Below are positions 41,904 through 50,691 of a DNA stretch of 64,000 nucleotides, in pieces. The number at the start of each line of letters is the position of its first letter. The first letter of the stretch is position 1. The stretch is from Catenulispora pinistramenti (GTDB taxonomy: Bacteria > Actinomycetota > Actinomycetes > Streptomycetales > Catenulisporaceae). The DNA lies in assembly GCF_018274385.1 (NCBI RefSeq), contig NZ_JAAFYZ010000010.1, positions 1 through 64,000 on the forward strand, read 5' to 3'. The translations under genes and the position numbers were made by a program. Below the pieces are notes generated by a model. The model searched no databases. It saw nothing but the letters and a program-made list of their open reading frames with translations, and was not told where the DNA came from.

Positions 41904-42640
41904 TCAGTTGGATGAAGATGCACCAGGCGACCCGGCCCGCCGCTGGCGGCGCTCGGCAGCAGAGGCGTCATGCTCGGCCTGCATTTGCGACATCGAGCGG
42001 TTGCCGAGTCGCTTCTTCAGGTGGGGGATGTTGTTGGCTGGGATCCCGACCTTCGGCGGCCCGAGCAGGTCGGAGTCCTCCTGGCTGGAGAACCCGGCGG
42101 CCTCGATCGCCTCCTCGTCCGGAAACACGTCGGCGACCCGGTCGCGGGTGATGTTGATCAGGGCGTCCTGGGTGCCGCCGTAGGAGAAGATCCACCGGAA
42201 GTTCGGTGGCGGGTCCGGTTCGACGAGGCGGCGGAAGCTTTCGATCGATTTGGTGTAGGCGTAGAAGGTGATGTGCGGGTGTGCCCGGAACAGCTCCAGG
42301 CACATCAGCAGGTAGGCCTCGCTGAAGAAGTCGCCAGCGTCGTGCCAGCGGATCAGGCCGCCGTCGCGGAAGCGGCGGTGGCCCAGCTCGGCGGCCATCT
42401 CCGCCTTGAAGCGGCCCGGCTCGTCCAGGACCAGCATCAGGTTCCGCTCGCGCTTGGCCTTCACCTTCGGCCACGTATGCGTGCCAACCTACTGGCATAA
42501 CAAAGTGATCGACAAGCAGCGCCCGCTTCGGGACAGGTGTTGTAGGTGCGGCCGTCCGGCAACCGCCCGGCGAAGGCCGGTAGCGTCCAGTTCCACACCC
42601 CGATCCGCTTCAGCTCGCGGTTCTGGGTGAGCAGAGCCAT
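41904..42640 (-). pseudogene. Actinophage Gp88-like protein, frameshifted
   Basis: Gp88-family proteins of actinophages start with a Cys-containing motif and continue with a domain of unknown function. Here ATG 42640 opens LLTQNRELKRIGVWNWTLPA and RTYNTCPEAGAACRSLCYA, then the frame ends shortly after. The homology resumes one frame over at about 42500 with VGTHTWPKVKAKRERNLMLV, IRWHDAGDFFSEAYLLMCLE and ITFYAYTKSIESFRRLVE to the end. No canonical slippery heptamer is visible at the joint (CCAGTAGG), so a one-base mutation or sequencing error is likelier than programmed shifting. The start overlaps the upstream holin-like stop. Confidence 0.7.
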
Positions 42641-42978
42641 CAGGCGGTGGGCGCCGGGCCCGACGGCGGCGCCGGCGTGCTCGGCGGGTTCGCCGCCATA
42701 CCGGTACGCGGTGTGACCTCGGCGGCCTGCGCGGCATGCAGGTGGTCAGTGACCAGCTTCCACGGCAGCGTCGGCCACAGCTGCCGGCCGGTGGTGACCG
42801 CGATGCCGAACAGCGCGGCCAACGCCGCCTTCCAGCCGATGTCGCCCGTGCCGGTAGCGAGCTGGATGGCGAAGGTGGAGGCAACGGAGGCGACGAACCG
42901 CAGCGCCTGGGTGCGGACGTGGTAGCGGGCGAAGTCCTCGGCGAGGCGCTTCTCCAGCATGGACAGCAGAGATGCCAC
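42640..42978 (-). CDS. Holin-like membrane protein
   Basis: A 112-residue protein from a GTG start. Two hydrophobic stretches (LRFVASVASTFAIQLATGTG and WKAALAALFGIAVTTGRQLW) and a Pro/Ala-rich tail fit small actinophage holins. Its position beside the endolysin supports this. It would form membrane lesions to time lysis. The recurring late-gene motif (TATTCAGTTGTGG on the plus strand, 42991-43003) lies 12 bases ahead of the start. Confidence 0.55.
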   Translation of the reverse strand: MASLLSMLEKRLAEDFARYHVRTQALRFVASVASTFAIQLATGTGDIGWKAALAALFGIAVTTGRQLWPTLPWKLVTDHLHAAQAAEVTPRTGMAANPPSTPAPPSGPAPTA

Positions 42979-43085
42979 TGGCGGTGTCCTTATTCAGTTG
43001 TGGATGGGCACGAAGAAACCGCCCTGCTTCTGCGAGGCGGCCTGCGGGGTTGTGTGCTGAGCTGCGTTGGTTGAGGACTGTGTCC

Positions 43086-44042
43086 TCAGCGGGCGGCGGC
43101 CTCGATGAGGTATGCCAGGGCCGGGCCGGTGGTGTGCCGGACGATGCTGATCTTCTGCACGCCGTTCGGCAGCGGGCCGCCCCAGGGGTTGATCCGGCCT
43201 CCGGCTGCCGGGACCACGACGTTGTCGCGGATGTCCCAGCCGCGGCCAGGGATGTAGGCGGCGACGCGCACGGTGCAGTCGCCGAAGTCGCAGCCCAGGC
43301 TGAACCACACGTTGCCCCAGTTGCCGCCGGTGTTTGCTGGCGGCGGGGCGACGATGTGGGCGTTGGTGTCGTTGGGGATCTCGCCGGTGGCGAAGGCGGG
43401 CATGTGGTCGTCCTCCGTGGGATTGGTGGCAGGCGGTTCGGGGGTGGCGGGGCTGGAGCTGGTGCCGTTGATGAGGTCGGCCAGCTGCGCGGTGGTGCCG
43501 CGGTAGGCGTTGAAGTCCACGCGCTGCCCGCCATAGGGCTGGGAGTCGGTGTACTGCCAGATGGCGGGGGTGATGCCGCCATAGCCGTTCCAGTCCGGAT
43601 CGGTGTCGGAGTAGCCGCCGGGGTAGCCGGAGGCGACGATGGCCACGCCGAGGGAGGCCAGGTTTCCGCCGACCTGCTCCCAGAACCAGCGGGGGAAGTA
43701 CGCGCCCCACACCCGGCCGCCCAGGGCGCGCATGCGGGTGATGAAGTCCAGGCAGTCCTGCACGGTGGGCTTGGAATCGCCCTCGACCTCCACATCCAGC
43801 ATCACCGGTGTGGAGCCGACCTTCTCGAAGCAGTACTCGGCCTGTGCAGCACCGTTGCCGGCCTTCAGGAAGTGGTAGGCGGAGAAGAGCGCGCCGACCC
43901 GTGCGGCCTGGGCCTTGAACTCCTCGTAGGTCCCGTCGTTGTAGTAGGTGCCCTCAGTCGCCTTGGCGATCACGGCAACGGTGCCGGGCTGGATCGTCAG
44001 CCCGTTCTCGTAGCTGGAGATGTCGGGGAAGAACACGGTCAC
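43086..44042 (-). CDS. Phage endolysin, GH25 lysozyme domain
   Basis: The 318-residue protein has an N-terminal glycoside hydrolase family 25 domain: MTVFFPDISSYENGLTI with the first catalytic-site Asp, AVIAKATEGTYYND, GALFSAYHFLKAG and PVMLDVEVEG (Asp/Glu catalytic pair), then WQYTDSQPYGGQRVDFNAY. A Pro-rich linker near 205 leads to a ~95-residue C-terminal domain (HIVAPPPANTGGNWGNVWFS...) probably for cell-wall binding. It cleaves peptidoglycan for host lysis. Its stop region lies 107 bases from the holin-like gene, and its start overlaps the preceding gene by four bases. Confidence 0.88.
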   Translation of the reverse strand: MTVFFPDISSYENGLTIQPGTVAVIAKATEGTYYNDGTYEEFKAQAARVGALFSAYHFLKAGNGAAQAEYCFEKVGSTPVMLDVEVEGDSKPTVQDCLDFITRMRALGGRVWGAYFPRWFWEQVGGNLASLGVAIVASGYPGGYSDTDPDWNGYGGITPAIWQYTDSQPYGGQRVDFNAYRGTTAQLADLINGTSSSPATPEPPATNPTEDDHMPAFATGEIPNDTNAHIVAPPPANTGGNWGNVWFSLGCDFGDCTVRVAAYIPGRGWDIRDNVVVPAAGGRINPWGGPLPNGVQKISIVRHTTGPALAYLIEAAAR

Positions 44043-44575
44043 GCCGGACCACCTCCTTCAGTGTCGGCGCCCGCCTGTCCGGTGGCGGGCGGTGTGCTGG
44101 GGGTGAGGCCGCCCAGGCGGGTGTGCATGTCGGACAGCAGGCCGGAGTGCTCGGACAGGGCGCCGAGGGTGGAGGTGAGTGCTTCGTCCTGCGCGGCGAG
44201 GTGCTGCTGGATTTCGGTAGCGGTGTGCAGCACGGCTTCGGCGTCCAGGTAGGTGCGCTCGTCACGCTCGTCGGCGGAGGCCGCGGAGATGTTCCCGCCG
44301 AGCAGGATCACCGACAGCAGCACCAGTTGCAGGAAGGTCTGCGCGACCCAGGAGACGATGGTCACTGGGTCGCCGGTGGCGATGGAGGCTGGCAGGGACG
44401 CCAGCGCGATGGCGGTGAACAGGTACGCGCACCACATGGTGCCGACGCCGCGGGTGATGAGGACGGCCAGGCGGTTGTTGAACCGGGCCACGGGGCCGCG
44501 GCGGCGGACCGGATCCCGGGCGGCGCGGGCCCGCGTGGCGATATGGGGGTGTGGGACGTGGTCGAACAGCGGCAC
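44039..44575 (-). CDS. Phage lysis-cassette membrane protein
   Basis: A 178-residue protein from a GTG start. Basic N-terminus (HIATRARAARDPVRRRG), two transmembrane helices (MWCAYLFTAIALASLPASIA and WVAQTFLQLVLLSVILLGGN), then an acidic coiled-coil-like region (TEIQQHLAAQDEALTSTLGA). It resembles the DUF1003-like membrane proteins seen in actinophage lysis cassettes and may be a second holin or antiholin. It overlaps the endolysin start by four bases. Confidence 0.6.
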   Translation of the reverse strand: MPLFDHVPHPHIATRARAARDPVRRRGPVARFNNRLAVLITRGVGTMWCAYLFTAIALASLPASIATGDPVTIVSWVAQTFLQLVLLSVILLGGNISAASADERDERTYLDAEAVLHTATEIQQHLAAQDEALTSTLGALSEHSGLLSDMHTRLGGLTPSTPPATGQAGADTEGGGPA

Positions 44576-44587
44576 AGCGTTCCCTAT

Positions 44588-44836
44588 TCACTTGTGGTGG
44601 ATCAGTAGGTTGGCGAGGTTGGCGACGGTGAGGACCAGGCCGACGATCGAGACGCTGACCGGCAGGGCCCAGCGGCGGGATGCGGCGACGGCCTCGACGG
44701 CGGCGCGCCATCGCTCCAGCTCTGCTACGCGGTCGGCGAGTTCGCCGGCGTAGTGCCAATCGGCTTTGCCTGCCAGGCGCCGCTCTAGTTCGAGCTCTAG
44801 ACCCTCGTCGTCTGGGGCGTCGGCGGCCGGGCTCAT
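44588..44836 (-). CDS. Small coiled-coil/transmembrane protein (XhlA-like layout)
   Basis: An 82-residue protein: an acidic coiled coil (LELELERRLAGKADWHYAGE, ADRVAELERWRAAVEAVAAS) followed by one C-terminal membrane helix (LPVSVSIVGLVLTVANLANL) and LIHHK. The same layout occurs in XhlA-type lysis accessory proteins. Its ATG overlaps the HNH stop by four bases. Similarity is architectural, not a proven homology. Confidence 0.55.
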   Translation of the reverse strand: MSPAADAPDDEGLELELERRLAGKADWHYAGELADRVAELERWRAAVEAVAASRRWALPVSVSIVGLVLTVANLANLLIHHK

Positions 44837-45270
44837 TCGATCAGGTTCCTGATGTACTTCTCGGCGACCCAGTCGGAGGCTGAGGCGTGGTGGATGCCGC
44901 CGTGGCCGCGGTGGTGCTTGGCGCACAGGAAGGCCAGGTTCTTGCCGGATTCGATCCAGGCGCCGAGCTTGGCCGGGTCGGAGATGCCGGGGTAGTCGCG
45001 TTCCAGGAGTTCCAGGTCGATGGAGTTGGCGAGGCTGAATTCGACGATCGCGTGGTGCAGCTCCAGGCCGCCGGCGCACTCGGTGGTGTCGCCGCCGCGG
45101 TCGAGCGCGAACTGGCACGCCGCTGTGTCGACGTGGGTGGCGCGGTAGTGCTCGAAATCCTTGTAGTGCGGATCGGACTCGCGTGGGGCGTGGTCCGGGT
45201 AGTGGATCGTGTAGTGGTTGGTGACGGCCTGGGCGTGGGCAGGGGTGATTCCCCGGTGGAGCTGGTTCAA
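44833..45270 (-). CDS. Phage HNH-like protein
   Basis: A 145-residue protein (TTG start, the only plausible in-frame start). The core is TECAGGLELHHAIVEFSLAN (C, HH), WIESGKNLAFLCAKHHRGHG and GIHHASASDWVAEKYI. The paired His and Asn/His residues with flanking cysteines fit an HNH/GIY-like phage endonuclease of the kind usually near terminase or lysis genes. The start codon is preceded by a degenerate copy of the late-gene motif. Catalytic activity is likely but not certain. Confidence 0.65.
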   Translation of the reverse strand: MNQLHRGITPAHAQAVTNHYTIHYPDHAPRESDPHYKDFEHYRATHVDTAACQFALDRGGDTTECAGGLELHHAIVEFSLANSIDLELLERDYPGISDPAKLGAWIESGKNLAFLCAKHHRGHGGIHHASASDWVAEKYIRNLIE

Positions 45271-45304
45271 GACTGTATCCAGTTGTGTATGCCGAGCCCG
45301 GCGG

Positions 45305-45646
45305 TTACGGGGTGCTCTTCGGCAGCGGGACGGGCGTGGCGGGGTCGGTGTTGTGCTCGGCCAGGACCAGGGCGACTCGGGCGACAGCACGCTGCACCTC
45401 GGCCAGGGTTTCGGTGTGGTCGGCCAGGGCGGTGGTGTGCCGCTGCTGCTCATCGCGGATCCGGTCGACCTGGTCGCGCAGCGAAGAGCCGTGGTTGGGC
45501 AGCAGCTCGGCGGAGTGGGACTCGATCGTCTCCACCGCGTGCATGATCCGGCGGGTGTGCCGGCCGCCCTTGACGATCACCTCATACACGGCGGCGATGA
45601 CCGCGGTGGCCGAGGCACCGGTGACGGCGATGGCCTCGATGCTCAA
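45305..45646 (-). CDS. Small membrane-anchored coiled-coil phage protein (DUF2746-like)
   Basis: A 113-residue protein with an N-terminal membrane helix (IAVTGASATAVIAAVYEVIV) followed by a long coiled coil (SSLRDQVDRIRDEQQRHTTA, LAEVQRAVARVALVLAEH). The layout is that of DUF2746 minor proteins of mycobacteriophages, found between tail and lysis genes. Function is unknown. Start overlaps the preceding stop by four bases. Confidence 0.5.
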   Translation of the reverse strand: MSIEAIAVTGASATAVIAAVYEVIVKGGRHTRRIMHAVETIESHSAELLPNHGSSLRDQVDRIRDEQQRHTTALADHTETLAEVQRAVARVALVLAEHNTDPATPVPLPKSTP

Positions 45647-45843
45647 TCGGGCTGCTCCTTACTAGCGGATTCAGGGTGGGATGGTGCGCGTCCGCCTCCA
45701 GCCCGCGAGACGATCGCGGCCGCGGCAGCGCGTACTGCTCGGGCGATTTGGCGGGCGGCAGGCTCGGCGGTGACGGCGAAGGACCTGACGATGCCGTAGG
45801 TGAGGATGGCGATCAGGCCGGCGCCGATCAGGGTGTCGCCCAT
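45643..45843 (-). CDS. Very small membrane protein
   Basis: A 66-residue protein starting at an ATG that overlaps the upstream stop (TGATG). One membrane helix (LIGAGLIAILTYGIVRSFAV) is followed by an Ala/Arg-rich helix and a polar tail. Probably a phage membrane peptide of the lysis region. No family is recognisable. Confidence 0.55.
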   Translation of the reverse strand: MGDTLIGAGLIAILTYGIVRSFAVTAEPAARQIARAVRAAAAAIVSRAGGGRAPSHPESASKEQPD

Positions 45844-46400
45844 CAGTTGCTGACCCAGTGGATGAACATGCGTGGGCAGCGGTGGTCGGTGCAGGTGGTG
45901 ATCGGGTTGAAGTACGGCGTCGCGACCAGTTCCACGTAGTCCCCCAGGTTCAGCTGGAGGTAGCCGCTGGCCTGGACGGTGCCGCCGGCGTTCGCGGGCC
46001 CTTGATCGAACCGCAGCTGGGTGCCGATGCTGTTGGCGGAGCCGATCACCGAGATGGTGAGGGAGGAGTTGGGTTCGGCGGTGCCGACTTCCGCGGGGGT
46101 TTGCATGCCCAGCTGCCCGGTGACGTGGTAGAGCCCGGCCAGCTGGCAGACATAGCGGGAGTTGTTGACATTCGGGTTGTGGCCGCCGGCGTTGTCGACA
46201 CCGGTGTCGAGAGCGATCGGTATGGTCTCGCTGGTGCTGGTTCCGGGCAGGGTCTGCGCCACCGACTGCCACAGGTAGGCGTAGGGCCGGTTGAGCAGGA
46301 AGTTCGCGACCGGCGGCATGGTGGTGTTCCACAGGGCTGCGGTGCCGGTTTGGGCGACGTTCACGCCTACCGGCGCGGGCAGCGGATACAGCGGCGGCAT
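45843..46400 (-). CDS. Fibre-like structural protein, tandem copy 3
   Basis: The 185-residue protein is related to the two preceding genes: shared landmarks are W.SVAQTLPGTSTSETIPIA, AGGHNPNVNNSRYVCQLAGL and a C-terminal MFIHWVSN that aligns with MGLHWVGL and MSARWIGQ. The all-beta pattern with a central Y-x-x-x-x-G-x-Y strand suggests a jelly-roll/C1q-like fold as in phage head fibres or tail knobs. It would be a virion surface protein that contacts the host or decorates the tail tip. Confidence 0.65.
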   Translation of the reverse strand: MPPLYPLPAPVGVNVAQTGTAALWNTTMPPVANFLLNRPYAYLWQSVAQTLPGTSTSETIPIALDTGVDNAGGHNPNVNNSRYVCQLAGLYHVTGQLGMQTPAEVGTAEPNSSLTISVIGSANSIGTQLRFDQGPANAGGTVQASGYLQLNLGDYVELVATPYFNPITTCTDHRCPRMFIHWVSN

Positions 46401-46922
46401 CTACAGGCCCACCCAGTGCAGGCCCATCCAGGCGCCGGTGCCGTTGCTTTCGGTCTGGCCGGAGTCCTGCCACAGCTGCGTCTCGACGTAGTCGCCGGTT
46501 TGCAGCGGAATCTCGGCGGTGGCGCAGCCGCCCATCCTGGCGAAGGTCATGTCCCGGCCGAACAGGATGATCGCCCAGATCACGGTTTCGTTGACGATGA
46601 TCGCCGCCGACTCCTCACCGCCGGCCGATCCGGCCAGAAACATCCCGGCGCACACCGACACCAGGTAGGTGCCCGGGGTCTTCACCGTGTAGCGGGTGTT
46701 GTTGGTGACCGGGTCGTGGCCGCCTTCGGTGTCCCGCACCGCCGAGTCGAACGCGATCCGGGTCGAGGTCGACGTGGGTACTGATTGGCTGATGGTTTGG
46801 GTGAGCAGCGCCGAGGGCGCGCGCATGTGGAATCCGGCGGCGTAGACGTAGCTGTTCCAGGCTGTCGCCGTGATCGGCGAGTCGGGGAAGGCCTGGGGCA
46901 CGGCTGGGACAAGGCGCGTCAT
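46401..46922 (-). CDS. Fibre-like structural protein, tandem copy 2
   Basis: A 173-residue paralogue of its neighbours, with LLTQTISQSVPTSTSTRIAF, RDTEGGHDPVTNNTRYTVKT, PGTYLVSVCAGMFLAGSAGG and the terminal GAWMGLHWVGL. The conserved GGHxPxxNN(T/S)RY segment ties it to copy 3 and the PGxYLVS segment to copy 1. Predicted jelly-roll structure protein on the tail tip or a fibre. It lies 46 bases after copy 1. Confidence 0.65.
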   Translation of the reverse strand: MTRLVPAVPQAFPDSPITATAWNSYVYAAGFHMRAPSALLTQTISQSVPTSTSTRIAFDSAVRDTEGGHDPVTNNTRYTVKTPGTYLVSVCAGMFLAGSAGGEESAAIIVNETVIWAIILFGRDMTFARMGGCATAEIPLQTGDYVETQLWQDSGQTESNGTGAWMGLHWVGL

Positions 46923-46968
46923 TGGCGGCTCCGGTAGTTTCGGGCGTGGCCGTGGTGCATGGGTGCGG

Positions 46969-47493
46969 CTATTGGCCGATCCAGCGGGCGCTCATACGGC
47001 AGCCGGTGGTGATGAAACCGGTGGGCTGTGCGGCGCCAGAATTTTGATAGATGCGCAGCTGGACGCCGTCGCCGGCGACCATGGGAATTAGGGCGTTGAG
47101 ACACAGCTGGAACCGCACCGGGCTTGGAGTGGACGGGATCTCGTAGGCGGCCCACGTGGCCTTGCCGACAACCGCCACGGTGTTGCCGATGAAGGCACCC
47201 GCGGCCCCGGTCCAGGCCAGGTTGCTGACCGCCGACACCAGGTACACCCCGGCGGCCGGCGCGTACCAGGTGTCCCCGGCGGCGTTGCGGCCTTGATAGT
47301 TGTCGTAGACGACCTGGTCGAAGGCCACTGCGGTGTTGGCGTTGTCCTGGATCGACTGGGCGACGGTCTGCGCGAGCATCACCCGCGGCGGGTCGCTCAT
47401 CCAGGAGTTCAGCGCGGCCGGGCCGGTATCCCACATGGCGGAGGTGAACACCGCGTTGGAGGAGGCCGCCGCAGTTGCCGGGGGCGTGACCAA
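46969..47493 (-). CDS. Fibre-like structural protein, tandem copy 1
   Basis: The 174-residue protein starts at TTG 47493, where GGGGGG is at proper spacing, overlapping nothing but lying just inside the end of the minor tail gene region. Landmarks: WMSDPPRVMLAQTVAQSIQD, GDTWYAPAAGVYLVSAVSNL, GDGVQLRIYQNSGAAQPTGF and the terminal RMSARWIGQ. The three copies have drifted far apart, so the duplications are old. Role: virion appendage, inferred from position after the minor tail protein. Confidence 0.6.
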   Translation of the reverse strand: MVTPPATAAASSNAVFTSAMWDTGPAALNSWMSDPPRVMLAQTVAQSIQDNANTAVAFDQVVYDNYQGRNAAGDTWYAPAAGVYLVSAVSNLAWTGAAGAFIGNTVAVVGKATWAAYEIPSTPSPVRFQLCLNALIPMVAGDGVQLRIYQNSGAAQPTGFITTGCRMSARWIGQ

Positions 47494-47518
47494 GACGACC
47501 CCCCCTTGGGACGCGGTA

Positions 47519-50065
47519 TCAGTAGCCGAAGACGAAGTGGTCGAAGGTGGAGTAGTCGAACTGGCCGTAGGGGTTGGGGTCGGCTGGGGAGATCTGCAAC
47601 GTGAGCTTGGCCTCACCGGTGATGTCCACCGACCAGGCGATGTTCTCCACGAACCCGTCGACCGTCACCGGCGCGGCCGGCGCCGGCGGCCGCCGGATGA
47701 CCTTGGCCCGCGAACCCAGGTCCAGGCCGAGCACCGCCGGCCACATCGCCGGGAGGGCCGAGGGGTTGACCGTCAGCGCCGATACCCGGGTGTGCGACGT
47801 CTTGTAGCGGTTGACCAGGAAGTTGGCCTGGTCCTGACACTCTTGCGGGTTGCTGGACTGGGACGTGACCTGCCGGTCACGGACTCCGTTGGCCATTTGG
47901 GAGGCGAAGTCCTGTCCGGTGAAGATGATGTTGGTGCTGGCCTGCGTAATCTCGGCGAGGTTGGTGACCAGTGTCGGGTCGTAGTCGAAGCCGGGCTGGT
48001 CTTCGTACGGCCACTCCCCCGCCGCGGTGTTCTCCCCGAACACCACTGGCGACGGCGGCGGGTTCCAGCGGTGCGAGCGCGGCTCCAGGACCACGGTCCC
48101 GGCGGCGTCGCAGTACATGATCCCGCCCTCGGTGTCGGTGACGGCTTGCAACGCAGAGGCCGCGTCGGTGTCGACCAGATCGGTGGCCGCCATCAGGGAG
48201 GCGGTGTCGCCGTCGAAGCGGGCCGGCCCCATCCACGCGGCCGCGGACAGGATTTTGCCGAACCGCACGTACGCTGGATCACCCGCCCAGCCGGTTCGCC
48301 ACGCGTCGTAGATGGCTTCAAACTGGCCGGTGTCGATGACCCCGGCCCACTCGATCGCCAGCGCTACGTCACCGGAGAAGTTGTATTCGAGACCGTTGTA
48401 GTTCGCGGCACCGATTAGGTCCTGTCCATACCCTCCGGCCGGGGGGATGAAGGCAGGTGTGACGGCGGTCGCGAATCCGGTGTTGTCGAAGCCGCCGCTG
48501 CACTGCGTACCGTCGGCGGTGAGCGCGATGTAGGCCAGGTGCCAGTTGCCGATCCCGGCCTGGCCGATAGAGCGGATCCCCGCGGAGCCCTGATTATACG
48601 GGCCCTGATACACCGCCGAGACCGACAGGTCCGGGTTCACCCACAACCCGACCGCAGTGGTCTGAGGGCCCTTCCAGCTCGCCAGCCAGATCGCCGACTG
48701 CACCTTCGGAGCCGCCAGCACCCGAAACGCGATCATGCGGGTGAAGCCTTGGCTGCCGGGGCCGTAGACGCCGGCACGGCTCGGCGGCAGCTGGATGTAC
48801 GACATGTTGCGCGGCAGGTCGTAGTCGCCCACCCCGGTCGGGGCGGTGGAGGCGATGTTCACCACCGTGGTCCCCACCGGGCATGCGAAGTTCCCAGCCG
48901 GCACGGCCGCGGACCGGGTGACCCCGGCGGTGACCGCGCCGCCGCCGTCGATGCCGACCGCGACCTGGGCCGGATCCCGCTGCCCGGTCGCGTCCAGAAA
49001 CACCCCGCCGGCCTGGTCGTCCAGCATGTACGCGAACGTCGGCAGCGGAGCGCCTGGCGTGCGGAACGCCGCGGCGGTGAACGGATCGGTGAGCTTCGAC
49101 TGCGACAACAGCGCCAGCGCGTCGACCGCGATCGCCTGAACCTGACCCAGCGTCCCCTGCTGCCGCCACGTCTGCGGATACCGCTCGATTCCGCCGGTGA
49201 ACAAGTCAAACCAGGTCCCTGGGAGCTGGAAGGCGGTGGTGCCGCCGTTCTGCTCGAACTGCGCCCCGTCCATCTGGAACGTCCAGGCGGTCGTCGGCCC
49301 CGCCTCCAGGACCAGCCCGACAAAGGCGCCAGCCGCACCGGACGGAGCCGTGGCCGCCACCCCCGCGAACGTCCACCCAGCCGCAGCCGAACCGGTGAGC
49401 CTCACCGTCGAGCCCGTAACCGTGGAAATCAAGTTCCCGGCGGCGTCCTGCCACCGTATGTACGGGGCAACCACCGGATTGGCCCCGACCGTCACCGAAC
49501 AGGCCCGCACCGAGAACGCATACGGCAGGCCAGCTCCGACAGCGATAGGCAGCGGCCCTATCTTGGCCACCGAGCTTCCTGCGGTTGCGGCAGCTGGGAC
49601 CTGCGCCTGCCATACCTGCGTGCCCTGCCACGCCGATGCCGAAGCGGACACCATCTCCTGGCCGTATATGCCAATGACCCCGAAAGCGGTGCCGGCCGTG
49701 CCCACAGCCAGCGGGGTGCCCTCCCCGCCGGTGGCCTGATCGATCGTGAGCAGGTTCGCACTCGGCGGCCACTGCGCCCCGATCCGGAACGGCTGATACG
49801 GCACCACCTGCCCAGCCACCGCCGAGCCGGTGTTGCCCGGATCGAACAGGCCGTCCCGGTTGTCCAAGACACCCGACCACGTTCCGGCAGTGAATTGGTC
49901 CAGCTCGTACTGCCGGCCGCGAGCGATCGTCCAGGACCCGATCAGTCGCGAGGTCACATCCAGCCACGGCAACAGGTCGTAGGAAGCCGCCGACGGACCG
50001 TAGCCGATGTGGCCGTTCGGCGACCACAACGCTTGCAACCGGGGCCAGTTGGGGTTCGCTGGCAT
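47519..50065 (-). CDS. Minor tail protein (tail tip/baseplate)
   Basis: An 848-residue protein beginning MPANPNWPRLQALWSPNGHI; the ATG at 50065 has GGAG eight bases upstream, whereas the GTG at 50074 abuts it. The N-terminal ~100 residues (ARGRQYELDQFTAGTWSGVL, DNRDGLFDPGN) are the standard start of actinophage minor tail proteins. The middle has lectin-like beta regions (TRMIAFRVLAAPKVQSAIWL, NWHLAYIALTADGTQ), and the C-terminal part (VTVDGFVENIAWSVDITGEA) matches the tail-hub end. It would form the tail tip and help host recognition. Confidence 0.85.
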   Translation of the reverse strand: MPANPNWPRLQALWSPNGHIGYGPSAASYDLLPWLDVTSRLIGSWTIARGRQYELDQFTAGTWSGVLDNRDGLFDPGNTGSAVAGQVVPYQPFRIGAQWPPSANLLTIDQATGGEGTPLAVGTAGTAFGVIGIYGQEMVSASASAWQGTQVWQAQVPAAATAGSSVAKIGPLPIAVGAGLPYAFSVRACSVTVGANPVVAPYIRWQDAAGNLISTVTGSTVRLTGSAAAGWTFAGVAATAPSGAAGAFVGLVLEAGPTTAWTFQMDGAQFEQNGGTTAFQLPGTWFDLFTGGIERYPQTWRQQGTLGQVQAIAVDALALLSQSKLTDPFTAAAFRTPGAPLPTFAYMLDDQAGGVFLDATGQRDPAQVAVGIDGGGAVTAGVTRSAAVPAGNFACPVGTTVVNIASTAPTGVGDYDLPRNMSYIQLPPSRAGVYGPGSQGFTRMIAFRVLAAPKVQSAIWLASWKGPQTTAVGLWVNPDLSVSAVYQGPYNQGSAGIRSIGQAGIGNWHLAYIALTADGTQCSGGFDNTGFATAVTPAFIPPAGGYGQDLIGAANYNGLEYNFSGDVALAIEWAGVIDTGQFEAIYDAWRTGWAGDPAYVRFGKILSAAAWMGPARFDGDTASLMAATDLVDTDAASALQAVTDTEGGIMYCDAAGTVVLEPRSHRWNPPPSPVVFGENTAAGEWPYEDQPGFDYDPTLVTNLAEITQASTNIIFTGQDFASQMANGVRDRQVTSQSSNPQECQDQANFLVNRYKTSHTRVSALTVNPSALPAMWPAVLGLDLGSRAKVIRRPPAPAAPVTVDGFVENIAWSVDITGEAKLTLQISPADPNPYGQFDYSTFDHFVFGY

Positions 50066-50166
50066 CGCCGCCACTCCATGATGTTCAGTTGTTTACAGAG
50101 CCGCACGGAGCAGAGATTCCGTGTCGTTGCCGGCAGGTGCAGATGCCGACGGCTACGGTCCGGCGC

Positions 50167-50691
50167 ATGACTGAACTGCAAGATCGGCTGCCGGTTCCCC
50201 GGTTAGTCAGCGAAGACTTACAGACCGCAGAGCTGATGTGCTTCCGCCGCTCGCCGGATCCGTTTCTGGCCCTGCACGGTTGGACGAGGGCGACAGCGGA
50301 GGACATCGACGCCATCGACTGGGTTGAGTTCGACTACTGGGAGGTGAACCCGATCGACCTGCCTCTGCTGACCCAGGTGCGGGAGTCAAACGACCGCGCG
50401 TATAAGGCGTTGGAGAAGTTGGTGCAGCAGTTCCGAGCGTCCATCAACCGGCGGTGGGGTGATCAGGCACGATGCTTAGTACCGATCGGCGACACCGGGC
50501 AGCTGTGGCTTGCACTGGACAAGGGCTGGATCCTGCTGCTGACCGCAATCGTCGACTTCACTGATCCGCCCTGGCCGGCGATGCACATCGTCCGGTGCTT
50601 TCTGCCAGACGACCGCTGGTATGCCCGATGGAAGATGACGGACAACTCACTGTGGCCGCCGCGACCCGACGAGGACGACGCTGTCGGCTAG
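50167..50691 (+). CDS. Moron 1: plus-strand gene within the tail operon
   Basis: A 174-residue protein on the opposite strand to the late operon, between the minor tail gene and the tape measure, with its stop overlapping the tape-measure stop by four bases. No family is recognised. It is Trp-rich and mixed alpha/beta (LALHGWTRATAEDIDAIDWV, LWLALDKGWILLLTAIVDFT, DDRWYARWKMTDNSLWPP). Genes placed this way in prophages are usually expressed from the lysogen and often give superinfection exclusion or other host benefits. Confidence 0.6.
   Translation: MTELQDRLPVPRLVSEDLQTAELMCFRRSPDPFLALHGWTRATAEDIDAIDWVEFDYWEVNPIDLPLLTQVRESNDRAYKALEKLVQQFRASINRRWGDQARCLVPIGDTGQLWLALDKGWILLLTAIVDFTDPPWPAMHIVRCFLPDDRWYARWKMTDNSLWPPRPDEDDAVG

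Noticed and set aside
41382-41915. Plus-strand gene in the spacer before the prophage
   Set aside because: It runs through two terminator hairpins, lacks a ribosome-binding site and shows no similarity.
48539-50170. Plus-strand frame of 543 codons opposite the minor tail gene
   Set aside because: It is antisense to a well-recognised tail gene, Arg/Pro-rich and without recognisable domains.
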